Shown here in pieces: positions 38,501 through 53,500 of a stretch of 64,000 nucleotides of DNA (the stretch's first letter is position 1; every line of letters begins with the position of its first letter). The position numbers and the translations under genes are program-made. The notes under the pieces are model-generated. The model made no database searches, had not been told where the DNA came from, and was given only the letters and a program-made list of their open reading frames with translations. The stretch covers positions 7,769,845 through 7,833,844 of the forward strand of contig CM037842.1 in NCBI GenBank assembly GCA_021234535.1, given 5' to 3'. The stretch comes from Stichopus chloronotus (lineage: Eukaryota > Echinodermata > Holothuroidea > Aspidochirotida > Stichopodidae).

Positions 38501-41500
38501 GACTTAGACCAAAAACTATAGGGTCCTTGTACTCAATAAGGTACACCTATATACTATGTATCAGACCAGTCAAAGCTTCCCATCTTGAGATATCATGTTT
38601 ACAAGATAAGCATCATCACAATCACACATACACATGCACCCCCAACCCACCCACACATACACCGCTGCAGGATTACAAACGTTACGATTATCATCGAAAC
38701 CAAAAGATGTTCATTATCATAATACCACCCCCCCCCCCTCCATTTATCCATTTAGGACAATCACAGCCAAATTTTTTTTTTCCATATGTGAACTTCAACT
38801 GTCTCCTACATCTGGGGCATAACTTTTTAGGGATACTTGGTACACCCTTTACTACAGTAGTCAACAAAAGATGTATCGCACTTGATAATGCACACATGTC
38901 AAAATGCCGTTGTGCCCTTCCCTCATGTTCATTTTTGCCGTTGTGCCCTTCATATTTGCTGTTGTGCCCCTCATTTTTAAAAGCTACCGATGGCACTTTT
39001 GCCGTGCCCTTTTTGAAGCTTATGTCAAGCCCTGATCCTGCAGCTACAGCGTTCCCATGTAATCCAGTTTTATCCATTACTCAATCAATGCGTTTGATAT
39101 ATAGCAGGGTTGCCAGGTTATCTATGGCGAAACCGGTAAAACTGCTGGCCAAATTACATGAAAATATGCCAAATTAGAACAAGCTCTTACTTGAACTCTA
39201 ATCATGTACAGAGTAACACTTGTCAACATTTCAAACACAGGGCATTGCATACAATAACCTTGGGTGACTATAAAAATGGGGGAAGAAAGAAGAGTCTCCC
39301 TTGAAATTTTGTGTGAAAAGGGGGTTTTGAGTCAATTTTCATTATACCAAAAGAAAAATGCCAAACTTCCATTTGCTGTGCACTTTCAATTTTACCTGCC
39401 AACAAAGGTAAAAAAAGGAAAAATTTGCCATTTTGGGTATTTAAAATGCCAAACTGGCAATCATGGCTTATGTTGGTTACAACCGAATGGACAGGCATGC
39501 CTGCTGAAATCACAGAACACAACATTAATTCCCAACGACTTTCACAGGGAGTGCACTCAGTGAAAGAAAATTTTTCCGCACTAATCCTGCTATGGATTGT
39601 GACAAACGAAACACCTTCTACATCACTGAATTAACCTCACTATAGTAATGAAAATTTCATTCACATAAACGCACAATTTGGGAAGTTCCATGATGCATGA
39701 TCATAAACAACATTCCTGTCCTTACATCCAAATATGAAAGTAAGTTCTGCCCTCCACTTACAATTTAAACTCATGATTAGCTGTCAAAAATCGGGGGAAG
39801 TAACGTAAACGAATTGATCTATGAACTTGTACACATTAACATTTACTTCAAGGCTGGCTGTCAGTCATTCAACATTGGAGTCTTGGGGGGGGGGGGGGAG
39901 GCATAGACAGCTTATTCAGCTTGGAACTAAGGTGGCAAACAACAGGTGAAAATTTTCCTGTTGAGAGAGGACAGTGATTTGCTCGCTTCCATGCGATAAA
40001 AGTACTGCGCCATGCAGATACAGTAATGTGTGTTTAATGACCCATAGACCTTGTATCGTTGTTTGTGTGTATAATCAGCAGTGGCAGGGATTTGCTTTTA
40101 TTTCTGGAGAAAGTTTCAACAAGACAAAACACCTTTTGAATGATTTTATGTGACAAAATAATTTGTAAGAAATGTACAGTAATCAGATCATCTGGCTTCT
40201 AGGTGGCAAATGGCAAGTGGGTATGTTGCCACATGATCACATCAGCAAATATTTGGTCTCATATGCAACCAAATTAGTTGCTGTGTACAGTAATACTCTC
40301 AAACCCTGCTGAAGCTGCACAAATGAAATATTTTACTTTCCCCTGCTGTTTTGTGATTTTTTGTCAATGCATTTACTTGAAGACATGAATACTACGTGTG
40401 CTATATGTGCTATATACAGTTACTGTATATAGCACACAACTTATTTTTATCACTTTGAACATGTGGTCAGTAGCAGTGTTTCAGTATATACTAGTACTGT
40501 TGTGCTGAGAGGACCAGTACTGATTTTCTTGGTACCACCAACTCCACTTGAAAGAAAAACCATAGAACAGGGCATAGCAATAAGGCATAAAAATATAACC
40601 ACCATAGTGACTGTCACACCTGCAACAGGCCATATAGCAACAAAGAGACATACCAACAATTAATGGTGACAAGATGTAAAAATGATAATGACAAATGTAG
40701 ACCATAAAGACACATTATAATAGAAATGTAGCAAGATAACACCATAGCGACAACCACAGTTGCCACCATAGCAGCAACCATAGTAGCAAACATAGCAACA
40801 ACCACAGTAACAAACATAGCAACAACCACAGCAACAAACATAGCAATAATAAAGATGACAAGTTCAGTTTTGGTAAAAGCTGGAGATCCCACACTGATTA
40901 ATTTAACATCTCAACTGTAAATTCACACTCACCAATAAGCATCCTGCTAACTTCTCAAAAGCCACCAGAAATGGATGACACATTGGAGCATGTGATGTTG
41001 ATGACACACATGAAAAAAATGGAGAATACTTACATTTATTACACATGACATGTGAGAGCATGTAATGCAGAGGCAAACCCTTCACCATGTTAAAATATAA
41101 GCAATAATAGTGAGAAAATTTTAGAGAACTCTTTGATATTATCAAAGGTGAAAATCAACGGATACAATTAACACTCAAAATATACACAAATACATACATG
41201 CATATGTATATGTATCTGATTATTCATATCACTGACTGGTATATAGGTTTACATGTATCTACATATTCATATCACTGACTGGAGTATAGGTTTACATATA
41301 TATTTATATCACTGACTGGAGTATACGTTAAAATGTTTCATATCACTGACTGGACTATACGTTTAAATATATCTGATTATTCATATCACTGACTGGAGAA
41401 TAAGTTAGTATGAATAATGGTATGACAGAATCCTTTTGGAGACACCAGCTATGGGGTGATTGTTGATGGTATTTTTGATATTACAAGAATTTAAAGCAAT

Positions 41501-44500
41501 TCTGTCTTAGCTTGTCCATCAGAGGGAATTCCTATAAGCTAGTCTTCTGCCACCTACCAGTAGCAGGTTGGAGAAGAAAAATTTTCTGTTCCACTGCATT
41601 TGGTTATTTTTTTGTCTCTCCCCGGCCATGGTCATTCCCTGTGCATACACCGTGATCAGATAGAGGCACACCTCTCAATAGTGCTGGACAGTATCACATG
41701 CTTGGATGGGTCTCTGAGTCCACAGACCTTGTGGTTGACTATTTATTTATCTATGGATAAACTCTGCTACATTTTTTTTTTTTTTGAGTAGGTGTCTATC
41801 GTATGTCACACTTTTATCAATCATCATGTTTACTGTTTTATTATCAATTTATGACAGACAGATTAACCCATCAAATATGTATAATCAAAGAAATAAACTG
41901 AAGAGAAGACAGTCAGATTGGCTAGAATTATTAGAGGTTGCAAGCCTATTGCTTCAGACATTCAAAGAACATGCTAGTAGCCTAGCCCAGTAATGAACAT
42001 GCCTCAATATACAGACCGTTAGCCTACAATCTTGGACAAAATACCTTGGGACACGTCGTGCCCCCGTTCAATGTTGGCGATAGGATTGCTGTTCAAAGGG
42101 TACATTCACTTCTATAGCGCAACATTGGAAAGGGGTGCGGGGTTTGATGTTATCCTCTCACCTAAAATTCGGTATTACATTTGCAACGTATGACAAAGTG
42201 TCCCAACAATTTTGTCCAAAATTGTAGCTTATATTTGTTTCTGATATATATAAGCAAAGAGACACAACTGTTTTGATTGTCAATGGTCATACTTTGGTAC
42301 TGGTGTTTGTACAGCTCACCAGATTACCTGGCCAACAACTATGACCAACATCATATGGCCGATCAAGGTAAATTAACCCACTGACTTGATGGAGAGAAAG
42401 AGACAGACCAAGGCTGTCAAAACAATTTAACAATTTAAGTAGTTCAGGTGAAAGATGCTAACCACAGCAATTTGAGCAAGCAGGGCTATAAATTTTCATT
42501 TAGTTTCAAAATTGACAATAGCAATATGATATGATGTTACCATGCTCTTGATCATCAGATATATTATCCTGCCTCCCTCTGCACCAGTTTCTATGGAAAC
42601 AAACAAAATATCAGAAAACATAACATGAAGATAACATGTATGTTCCCTTTAAGCTTTTAGTAGACTTTTACATTTTATTGATGGGCATAAAGAGAATGAT
42701 TCACAATGACTGTAAACATTGATCTGCTTGATAAAAAAACTGATACTGATGAACTAAAATAAAGGTGAGAGATAAAAACAAAGATATAAAATGGAAGCAA
42801 AATGTGAGAGGTATACAGAACAAAAGAAATAAACTGATAAGAACATCAGAGATGCCACCAGCATTAACCAAAAAAGAATCAGAGAATTTTCTGAAAGGTC
42901 AAACGGCCATGCAGATAGACGATTACAGACCAGCTCAGCCTCGTGACGATTGGGACTGATGTAAAAAAAAATAGTTACATGTTTGTCAGCTAGATAGTAG
43001 AAAATCAACTCCGAACACAAATATTAAAACAACAGTAAAAGAAGGTTACCAGCTACCCCATCATTGCTTTAGCATAATTGCTTGAAGAAAACATTTTACA
43101 CAGTAATGAAGCCTGCATGAAACTGAATTGGGTGAATTTCTTAAGAAATGAAAATTCCAAACCATACTTTGTCTCTACACTTTCTCAATATTTTAGTTTG
43201 AGTTCCACAAGATACACATCTGCCAATACATCTAAAATTATATCACATATTTGTTCACAGTATACAGGGTGGGTTCAGCCTATATTATGTGTATGCAGAA
43301 AGCTACTGTACTCAGAGGCCCAGTAATTCTCTACTTCTTACCTTTTAAGGAATTCTCCACCAACAAAAAAACTTCACATAATATATGAGATTTTTTACTG
43401 TTCTATCAGTTAAACATAACTATTTTACCAGAGGAAGCTTCCCTTGATGTGAAATAATGCTCTGAAAGTTATGTTTCAGTACAAGTCTGAAAATGTGTGA
43501 TGTAGAACTGACAAAAACTGTTTTCATTTTTTCCACTCTTCCTAGTTCTGACAAGGTCTTAGACACAAAAACTCTTTTGTTCAGAGATTATGAAAACCCT
43601 ATGAATGTCCACATTAAGTGAGATACTTTCAGTGAGATACATTCCGTAAGATACTAAGCGCATGAAACGAGCAGAGCTGTTCTTGTGATAGAATTAATTA
43701 CTTCTTATACTTTAAGACCCACCAAACCAAGTGAAGGTAAGTTGTGTAATTATTCGTCGGTACCAGTTAAATATCATTCACAGACCAACGTCATTTAAGT
43801 CAACTAATCCTTAAACAATTAGGTAGTTCCAAACAATGCTTTCAAAGGTAGGTCTGTGCCACTCCCTGGTGAAACGAAGGTTTTATCACCAAATAAGAGA
43901 TCAGAACAGTACTGTAACCCACAGCTTGAGCTAAAAATCAAGGGAAATGTTCAATCTAGATTTGTCGGTACTACGCCACAACAGATTGATTTCTAGCAAC
44001 AGGCTCGCACATGAATATTTACTAAAATAATTCATTTTGTGAATTCTTTGAGGTATTTCCTGAAAATGAAAACGATGACTTGTCTACGATTATGTTTGCA
44101 TCTTTTTAAGAGACATAAGAAACAATGGTGGAAAATTCCTTTAAAGCCTAGGCGTACATCATTAGTTTTAGGCCAAATGAATGAAAAGAATGACTACTGA
44201 CTACAAACATTTGTCCCCCATCCATCTAATACTACTGACTACAAACATTTGTCCCCCATCCATCTAATACTACTGACTACAAACATCTGTCCCCCATCCA
44301 TCTAATACTACTGACTACAAACATCTGTCCCCCATCCATCTAATACTACTGACTACAAACATCTGTCCCCCATCCATCTAATACTACTGACTACAAACAT
44401 CTGTTCCCCATCCATCTAATACTACTGACTACAAACATCTGTCCCCCATCCATCTAATACTACTGACTACAAACATCTGTCCCCCATCCATCTAATACTA

Positions 44501-47500
44501 CTGACTACAAACATCTGTCCCCCATCCATCTAATACTACTGACTACAAACATCTGTCCCCCATCCATCTAATACTACTGACTACAAACATCTGTCCCCCA
44601 TCCATCTAATACTACTGACTACAAACATCTGTCCTCCATCCATCTAATACTACTGACTACAAACATCTGTCCCCCATCCATCTAATACTACTGACTACAA
44701 ACATCTGTCCCCCATCCATCTAATACTACTGACTACAAACATCTGTCCCCCATCCATCTAATACTACTGACTACAAACATCTGTCCCCCATCCATCTAAT
44801 ACTACTGACTACAAACATCTGTCCCCCATCCATCTAATACTACTGACTACAAACATCTGTCCCCCATCCATCTAATACTACTGACTACAAACATCTGTCC
44901 CCCATCCATCTAATACTACTGACTACAAACATCTGTCTCCCATCCATCTAATACTACTGACTACAAACATCTCTCCCCGGCCCATCTATCTACTACTACC
45001 GACTACAAACATCTCTCCCCGGCCCATCTATCTACTACTACTGACTACAAACATCTCTCCCCGGCCCATCTATCTACTACTACTGACTACAAACATCTCT
45101 CCCCCATCTATCTAATACTACTGACTACAAACATCTGTCCCCCATCCATCTACTACTACTGACTACAAACATCTCTCCCCCATCTATCTAATACTACTGA
45201 CTACAAACATCTGTCCCCCATCTATCTACTACTACTGACTACAAACATCTCTCCCCGGCCCATCTATCTACTACTACCGACTACAAACATCTCTCCCCGG
45301 CCCATCTATCTACTACTACTGACTACAAACATCTCTCCCCGGCCCATCTATCTACTACTACTGACTACAAACATCTCTCCCCGGCCCATCTATCTAATAC
45401 TACTGACTACAAACATCTGTCCCCCATCCATCTACTACTACTGACTACAAACATCTCTCCCCCATCTATCTAATACTACTGACTACAAACATCTGTCCCC
45501 CATCTATCTACTACTACTGACTACAAACATCTCTCCCCGGCCCATCCATCTACTACTAAGCACAGGAGCACTTTGTAGGCAGCCAAGAAAATACCTCCAT
45601 CAATCCTATCTATCCCTCATCTACTCCAGCTAACTAAACACCAGCCTCTCAGATTCAGTTTGTTAAACAAACTTTTCACAGAAGTGTATTTGTAGAATGA
45701 TTTGGAACCAGTCCACAGTTGACCTGAAAAGCTTGACAAATTTTCAAACTATGTACTCTGAAGTCAGGAGGCAATTACACTTGCTAACATAAAACATGAA
45801 ATTACTGTTAAGATGCTTACCAAGACTAGTCACAAGTATACTTATTAGAATATCCTTCATGGTTACAGGCAAAGAAAGAAATGATATGAGCCTAATGTTA
45901 TGACTCTTGCGTACAAACATGTTGCAGCCTATAAGGATCACTCTTTTTACTTATGCAGTATCTACACAAAGCTTGCCACAATGGAATAATAATCTTCAAA
46001 GCTAGCTACAATGGAATACATCTTCGGACACTTTGTGTTGCTTGAACAAAACAGACAGCTGGCAGCTGACTATCGGCCAATGAGATCATCTGAATTTGTT
46101 TTGACAGCTTAGATGAAAGAGACAAAACAAGATTGAGACTTCCTTATAGTCCACCGATATCTGCGCGTTTGCTTAGACTTCCTGTGTAGCTCTGATACAT
46201 TGTTTTATGACCGGGCAGATATTGATTCTGAAGTCTTAAAAATGTGACTTAATGGTGGGAAATAAAAAAAGACAGCTGACTTCTAACTAAAATTGGAACA
46301 CTGGCATCTGAGATATACAGCAAGTGTTCTCATCATCACATTAACAGAGTTCACCATGCAACAGATTAAAAATATGTGCATCCTTGATATTAGATCAAAA
46401 TATTAATAAATTTCATTACAAACAGAAGAAAAAAAACTTCAAAATGAAAGTAAGTTTCAAGATTTTATCATCAGAGAATATAAAAAGGATTTCACTCTTA
46501 ATTCTAGTGGTGACTTACTTCAACCAGTAACCAAATACAGTCAGTCCAATGAAAGCATAGAAGGCAATACCAATGCAGATTGTTATCAGGACAGGTTCTT
46601 TATATTCTGAAGCTGTTGAGAGATATGAATATTCATGTACTTGTAAGAGAGATTTGAACTAGTCGCTACATTATAATGATTCACATATGCCATCCAATAG
46701 TCACAGTGTGTAAAAGCAATGAATATTCATGTCCTTGTGATAGGGATTTGAACTGGTCACTACTACATTATAATGATTCACATATGCCAATCAATACCAA
46801 TAGTCAGAGTGTGAGCTGTGAAATTAATATAAAAAGACTAGACTGTGAATGTCTACCTTTGAGTGTAGCTGAAAAAAAATAATTGATTCAGCTTTATTAC
46901 TCTGAGCAGTATATTCATGATCAAATTAACACACATCACGGATAAGGCACCGAATATGTCAGTTTATTCATTTGTATGTCTGAATTAGTTAATGTGGTTG
47001 TTACTGTTGGTTAAAAGATAAACATTGATCACAGAAATAAATAGGATGCAAAATGTCAATGACTGGAAAAAGAATAATGATCTCTCCAGCAATGAAATTC
47101 CATAAGATTGGTCAATGTATAAATGACAACAAATGGATTGTTGTATGCATGAAAATATGTCTCTGTGAGTGATTACACATTGATTGAAGTTGTCAACAGC
47201 TGTCAGTGACTTAAATGAGAATAAATGTTATTCAATTTGACCATCATCACAACATACATCATTACACTACCAGGAAATAATTTATCTGGTGTTACATCTC
47301 ATTTTGTTACACATAATAATCAAACTGATATAGTAATATATTGTGTAGCAATTTTGACACTAAACACTAATCAAATAATCAAGTCAAAGAATCATTGTCA
47401 CAATCAACAGTACTCCAGTACTAACAATGTTACTGATAGGGTATTATCATGAATATATCAAAGTAACATTCTAACAATTTACATTTTAATCCAGTTCTAA

Positions 47501-50500
47501 TTATGTTACTGATAGGGTATTATCATGAATGCATTAAAGTAACACCGTTACAATCAACATTACACTGCAGTTTCAATGATGTTACTGATAGGATATTATC
47601 ATGAATACATCAAACTAACGTTGTCACAATCTATATTATACTGCATAACTATGATGTTACTGACAGGGTATTATCATGAATACATCAAACTAACGTTGTC
47701 ACAATCTACATTACACCCTAGTACTGATGATGCTGCTGATAGTGTATTATCACCAATACATCATAGTAACATTACAACAATCTACATTATACTGCAGTAC
47801 TAATTATGTTACTGAGAGGGTATTATCACCAATGCATCATAGTAACATTCCAACAATCTACATTATACTGTGATGAAAACATCAAAGCTAAATTGTCACA
47901 ACCGGCATAATACAGCAGTAGTAATGTTACTGATAGGGTATTATCATTAATAAATCAAAGAATCATTGTCACAATCTATGTTATACTGCATAACTATGAT
48001 GTTACTGACAGGGTATTATCTTGAATACATCAAACTAACATTGTCACAATCTACATTACACCCTAGTACTGATGATGCTGCTGATAGTGTATTATCACCA
48101 ATACATCATAGTAACATTACAACAATCTACATTATACTGCAGTTTCAATGATGTTACTGATAGGATATTATCATGAATACATCAAACTAACATTGTCACA
48201 ATCTACATTACACCCTAGTACTGATGATGCTGCTGATAGTGTATTATCACCAATACATCATAGTAACATTACAACAATCTACATTATACTGCAGTACTAA
48301 TTATGTTACTGAGAGGGTATTATCACCAATGCATCATAGTAACATTCCAACAATCTACATTATACTGTGATGAAAACATCAAAGCTAAATTGTCACAACC
48401 GGCATAATACAGCAGTAGTAATGTTATTGATAGGGTATTATCATTAATAAATCAAAGAATCATTGTCACAATCTATATTACACTGCATAACTATGATGTT
48501 ACTGACAGGGTATTATCATGAATACATCAAACTAACATTGTCACAATCTACATTACACCCTAGTACTGATGATGCTGCTGATAGTGTATTATCACCAATA
48601 CATCATAGTAACATTACAACAATCTACATTATACTGCAGTTTCAATGATGTTACTGATAGGATATTATCATGAATACATCAAACTAACGTTGTCACAATC
48701 TACATTACACCCTAGTACTGATGATGCTGCTGATAGTGTATTATCACCAATACATCATAGTAACATTACAACAATCTACATTATACTGCAGTACTAATTA
48801 TGTTACTGAGAGGGTATTATCACCAATGCATCATAGTAACATTCCAACAATCTACATTATACTGTGATGAAAACATCAAAGCTAAATTGTCACAACCGGC
48901 ATAATACAGCAGTAGTAATGTTACTAATAGGGTATTATCATTAATAAATCAAAGAATCATTGTCACAATCTATATTATACTGCATAACTATGATGTTACT
49001 GACAGGGTATTATCATGAATACATCAAACTAACATTGTCACAATCTACATTACACCCTAGTACTGATGATGCTGCTGATAGTGTATTATCACCAATACAT
49101 CATAGTAACATTACAACAATCTACATTATACTGCAGTACTAATTATGTTACTGAGAGGGTATTATCACCAATGCATCATAGTAACATTCCAACAATCTAC
49201 ATTATACTGTGATGAAAACATCAAAGCTAAATTGTCACAACTGGCATAATACAGCAGTAGTAATGTTACTGATAGGGTATTATCATTAATAAATCAAAGA
49301 ATCATTGTCACTACCTACATGATACTCCATTACTAATGATACTAGTGTCAGGACATTATCATCAATACATACTTGTTTCTTCAACAGCTATTTCAAGTTT
49401 CTTGTGCCTTTTATCATCACCTGAATAATAAGATGAGGCTGCAAATAAACACACAGGATCATATGAACAATAAAAATTTCATATGGACTGCAGCAAGTAG
49501 CAGGATCATAAAAATAATAACTTTTTCTTTGTTTTTTGTGATCATAATTGTTATATTATTCCTTATATACTTTTTTCTCTTCTTCTTTCGTCTCTCTTTG
49601 GGTGGCCTGGCAGTATAACATATTAAAGCTTTGTTTCTTGCCTGGTCTCCTCCACCTATGTTTTTGTTATTGCAATATCCCTTGTTTTATGTCGGCTATT
49701 TCCTTGTACAGTACATATTAACTGCATATATTTTGAGTAATATGTATTGCAATATCCCTTGTTTTATGTAAGCCTATTTCCTTGTGCATACTAATTGCAT
49801 ATATTTTGTGTGATATGGGAGTAACAAACTGTACATCTTAGTATGGAGTGCAGCAAATGACAGAATCAAAAAAACAATAAAAACTTGTTATGGTCTGCAG
49901 TGAGTGGTAGGATCATGTGAATAATAAAAAAATACTTTGGAATGCCGCAGGTGGCATGTTCATATAAACAAGCTCACTGCGGACTGCAGGACCCAGCTTT
50001 GTGTATCCCTTTTCATTCACTGTCTTTCCATTTCCAATCAATCGTGTTGTTATAATTTGTTAGAATCGTACACTGTATTCATCATAATAAGATTGAGTAT
50101 TTCCACTTCATCCAGATTTAATGACATACCAAGAAGCTACCTGAATATCTCTGATTTGGATTTGAAACTTTTTTTTGTTCTTCATGTAGTCCTAAGCTAA
50201 CGTATCTAGTAGCTTACTTCCGGAGCCGTGACTGAGAGGTTCAAATCGACTGTTGCATAGATCATCATCGGGGTGTATCACAACGATAACATAGAAACCA
50301 TCTGGATGGTCCCTCCTCTGAAAAAAAATGAAAGTTTACAGAGAGCATCCTTAACTTAATGCAACTTGAATATTATCAGTAAGTAGATCTAGGTCAACAT
50401 AATATCATTACTAAAGTTCATATAAAGGAGGACTTTATTTCATCAATTTCTATTTTATCAGTTTCTGCGGTCTAACATCTCCACGTGTCTTCTTGGAAAG

Positions 50501-53500
50501 GAAAGAAAATACCTTCAGAAATTTTCTAAAGGAAAAACAGACATTAAATTATAATATCCCCCTCACTGTTTCCTTACAAAGTAACGCCTCTTCTGAGTAG
50601 TAATACTCACAGTGACAACTTCTGATATTAAATGGAAGATTTCAAGGTAACGCTCTGACCGAAGTATCGAAAAGGACGGGAAGAGGTAGAGGGAAGTTAT
50701 TAAATTATGAGATACTTACATTAAAGTTTTTCTTAGTGAGTACATGATCTTCAAAATTGTGGTTGATAAGAACTATTTGAGAGAACTCAACAAGCTGAAA
50801 ATGTATCATATCACAATAAAAATGAAGTGTCATGAAAGTCATAGAGTCCACACAAGATGCACACATGCATGCATGATGAAGGAAGTTACCCCCACCAGTC
50901 GGTGCCAATCAGGTTTGACTCTGACACCACCACTGGCCAACCAACACAGAGAATACAATTTCTGGTTCTTGATCGGCACTGAAATTATCAACCTCAAAAA
51001 AATAAAAATGAATGAATAAAAAAAATAAAACATTAAAAAGAGGAAAATGAAACAAACTAACAATTAAAAATGGGGTAGATTCCACGGGGCATACAGAGAG
51101 GTACAATTGCCAGTTGGACCAATAAGCCAGCAGATAAATTGGGCTGATGACAACATAAACTATTGAATCATCATCAATGTGAAATTACGTTTCATGTCTC
51201 TGGTTCTATCACCCTGTAAAAAGATATGGAACCAGATGAAGGGGCTGAACTGAAGAATATTGATGTTAGTCAGCTCTTATAATGTAACAATAGGTAATCT
51301 ACAATTAAAACCATGGTTATTTTGTAAGCCAACTACCATACCGTACATTAATATGGATGCATTGCAGTAAGTCTGTACAGAGTGTTGTAGAAATTGACAC
51401 AGGTTTCACTTTTTTAGCATTCACTCTCTGATGATATTTGACATGTTCACCATAGTAACTGTTTCTTTGTCTACCAATAAAACCTTTGCTGACAAGTCCC
51501 ATGATGGATAAATTACAAAATCATCAAAATTCAGAAGTGTCTGGAGAGGGTGAAAGAAAATCTTAAAGGTTGTAATGCATCACCCCAGACAGTTTCAATT
51601 CTCCCAACCACCTACCTCTAGTCCCTCCCTCAGCCTGTCTTAAATTCCTCCACATGTGTAATCAAAACAATGGATCCCTGTGTGCGCTGTGTAATACGAG
51701 CTGCTCTGCATCTTTCGCATTTGCTGTCAATCTAAGAGCACTGTAACTTAGAACCAGTTGAGAATTTTCCTTTCAGGGAGGTAAAAATATAGCTTAGGGT
51801 GATGCAATACAGCCTTTAAGTAATTTGGATTCCACATCACATTGTATACAAGATATGAATCAGAGGCTGACGAAATATGTAAATAAAGATGAAACCTCTG
51901 GACAGCTGCATCATTAGGAAGTTAAAGCCACAAGGCTTGACGAATTAGCTCACAGTGTACTGATTAAAATAATTATTGGCGTTACTACTGATAATACAGC
52001 ATTATTACTACCAGTGCAGCGCAGGAGCGCAGTTCAGTCATCCATGAAATTCATTTCTATGAACACAGTCCTGACCAGAACTGGATATCACCACAGTTGT
52101 GAACATCTGCACCAGGGATGGTCTCTTTAGGACTCAAATAATCTAATGATTTCAAAACAACGTATTTATAGGGAAACACAGCAAATATTTGCTGTCTATC
52201 TCGTTGAGGTACAGTAGATTTACAGAACCATCCTTAAATCATTGGCAGCTATCAGGACAATAAATGGGCTTACACAAATCATCAAAATACAGAAAGACCA
52301 AAGATTATACATCTCTGGCTCATGGCGTAGTTCCTGGTATACATCCAGTCAGCCTAATGGTACATAGCGGGCATTGTGGAGCACTCCCTACTGTACTTCT
52401 AGCCATCATGACAGTATGTCGCTTTTATCACGGTGCAGTTCCTGCAACACCGGACATCAGGGAGGCTTTTGTGTTTGTGGACCAGGCAATACACAGTTAC
52501 CATCACAGTAACTACAACTATAGCAATCTGTTTGATCAGTTCACCCCACAGAGACCTTCAAACCACAGTGTCAAGTACAGTACAGGTTGCACCACAGAGA
52601 CCTCCAGACCATCATTTATGCTCTGTGTCAAGTACAGCACAGGATGCACCGAAGAGACCTCCAGACCATCATTAATGCTCTGTGTAAAGTACAGCACATG
52701 TTGCACCGCAGAGACCTCCACACCATCATAAATGCTCTGCATCATTAATGCAGATCAACAAAGCCAATGATGAAAATTGCAGAAGGCATGAGTGTGAAGA
52801 GGAAAATGTAAAGGAATTCTAATCTTGTGTACTCTATAATGCATAAATATAAGCAGTTTAATGCATGAGCATGGTACATTAGTCACTTGCTGCCAGATCA
52901 CTGGAAGGTAACAGCATGCAACATAATATTAATTCAAATCAAGAAGTCTTGGCTTGAACATGACATATTCTTGAATTTTAATGTAGAGCCTTAATTACTA
53001 TGCTAAATCACAAACTTACAAAAAGCAGGAAGATGGTGTTGAACAAGAGCTTCAAAATCTATGCCTCTCTGGTGCTATTGTTCTATGAAACAGTCAGGCT
53101 TGCAGTTCTGTAGAAACTTTGAGAATGCTGGGTTAAATCAATTTAGAAAAGTCGTCCCTTATGTATTACAATGAAAAAAAGCAACACTGCCAAGCCAATT
53201 GCTCTTGGACTTCTGGCAATGAAAAAACAAACCTTGCCCCAAAGTTTGGAAATGGAGCAACATGGAAGGATTTTGTGTGGGGGGAAGCAGACAGTCCACG
53301 CCTAGAATGGCACCCTTATTACCATTGGTCATATCAATATCCATGTCTGTACAGACACATCTGCAAGTGGTTGGGATACAGTAATGAGTTGGGATACAGT
53401 GATGGGTTATGATACAGTAATGGGTTATGATACAGTGATGGGTTGCAATACAGTAATGGGTTGGGATACAGTAATGAGTTGGGATACAGTGATGGGTTGC

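Noticed and set aside
38527..39177. 216-codon plus-strand frame, the longest single frame in the SIDT introns
   Set aside because: It runs through CA, poly-C and poly-T tracts and relic repeats; composition and lack of homology argue against a gene.
44193..45557. CRISPR-like array
   Set aside because: Units are head-to-tail with no unique spacers, in a eukaryotic intron; a plain minisatellite. The same applies to the other arrays.
50236..50262. tRNA-like T-loop (ggttcaaatcg)
   Set aside because: It lies within a SIDT coding exon and no cloverleaf partner sequences flank it.
52264..52731. 155-codon plus-strand frame
   Set aside because: Ends in a 60-bp repeat, no splice context, no family match, and lies in an intron of the opposite-strand gene.
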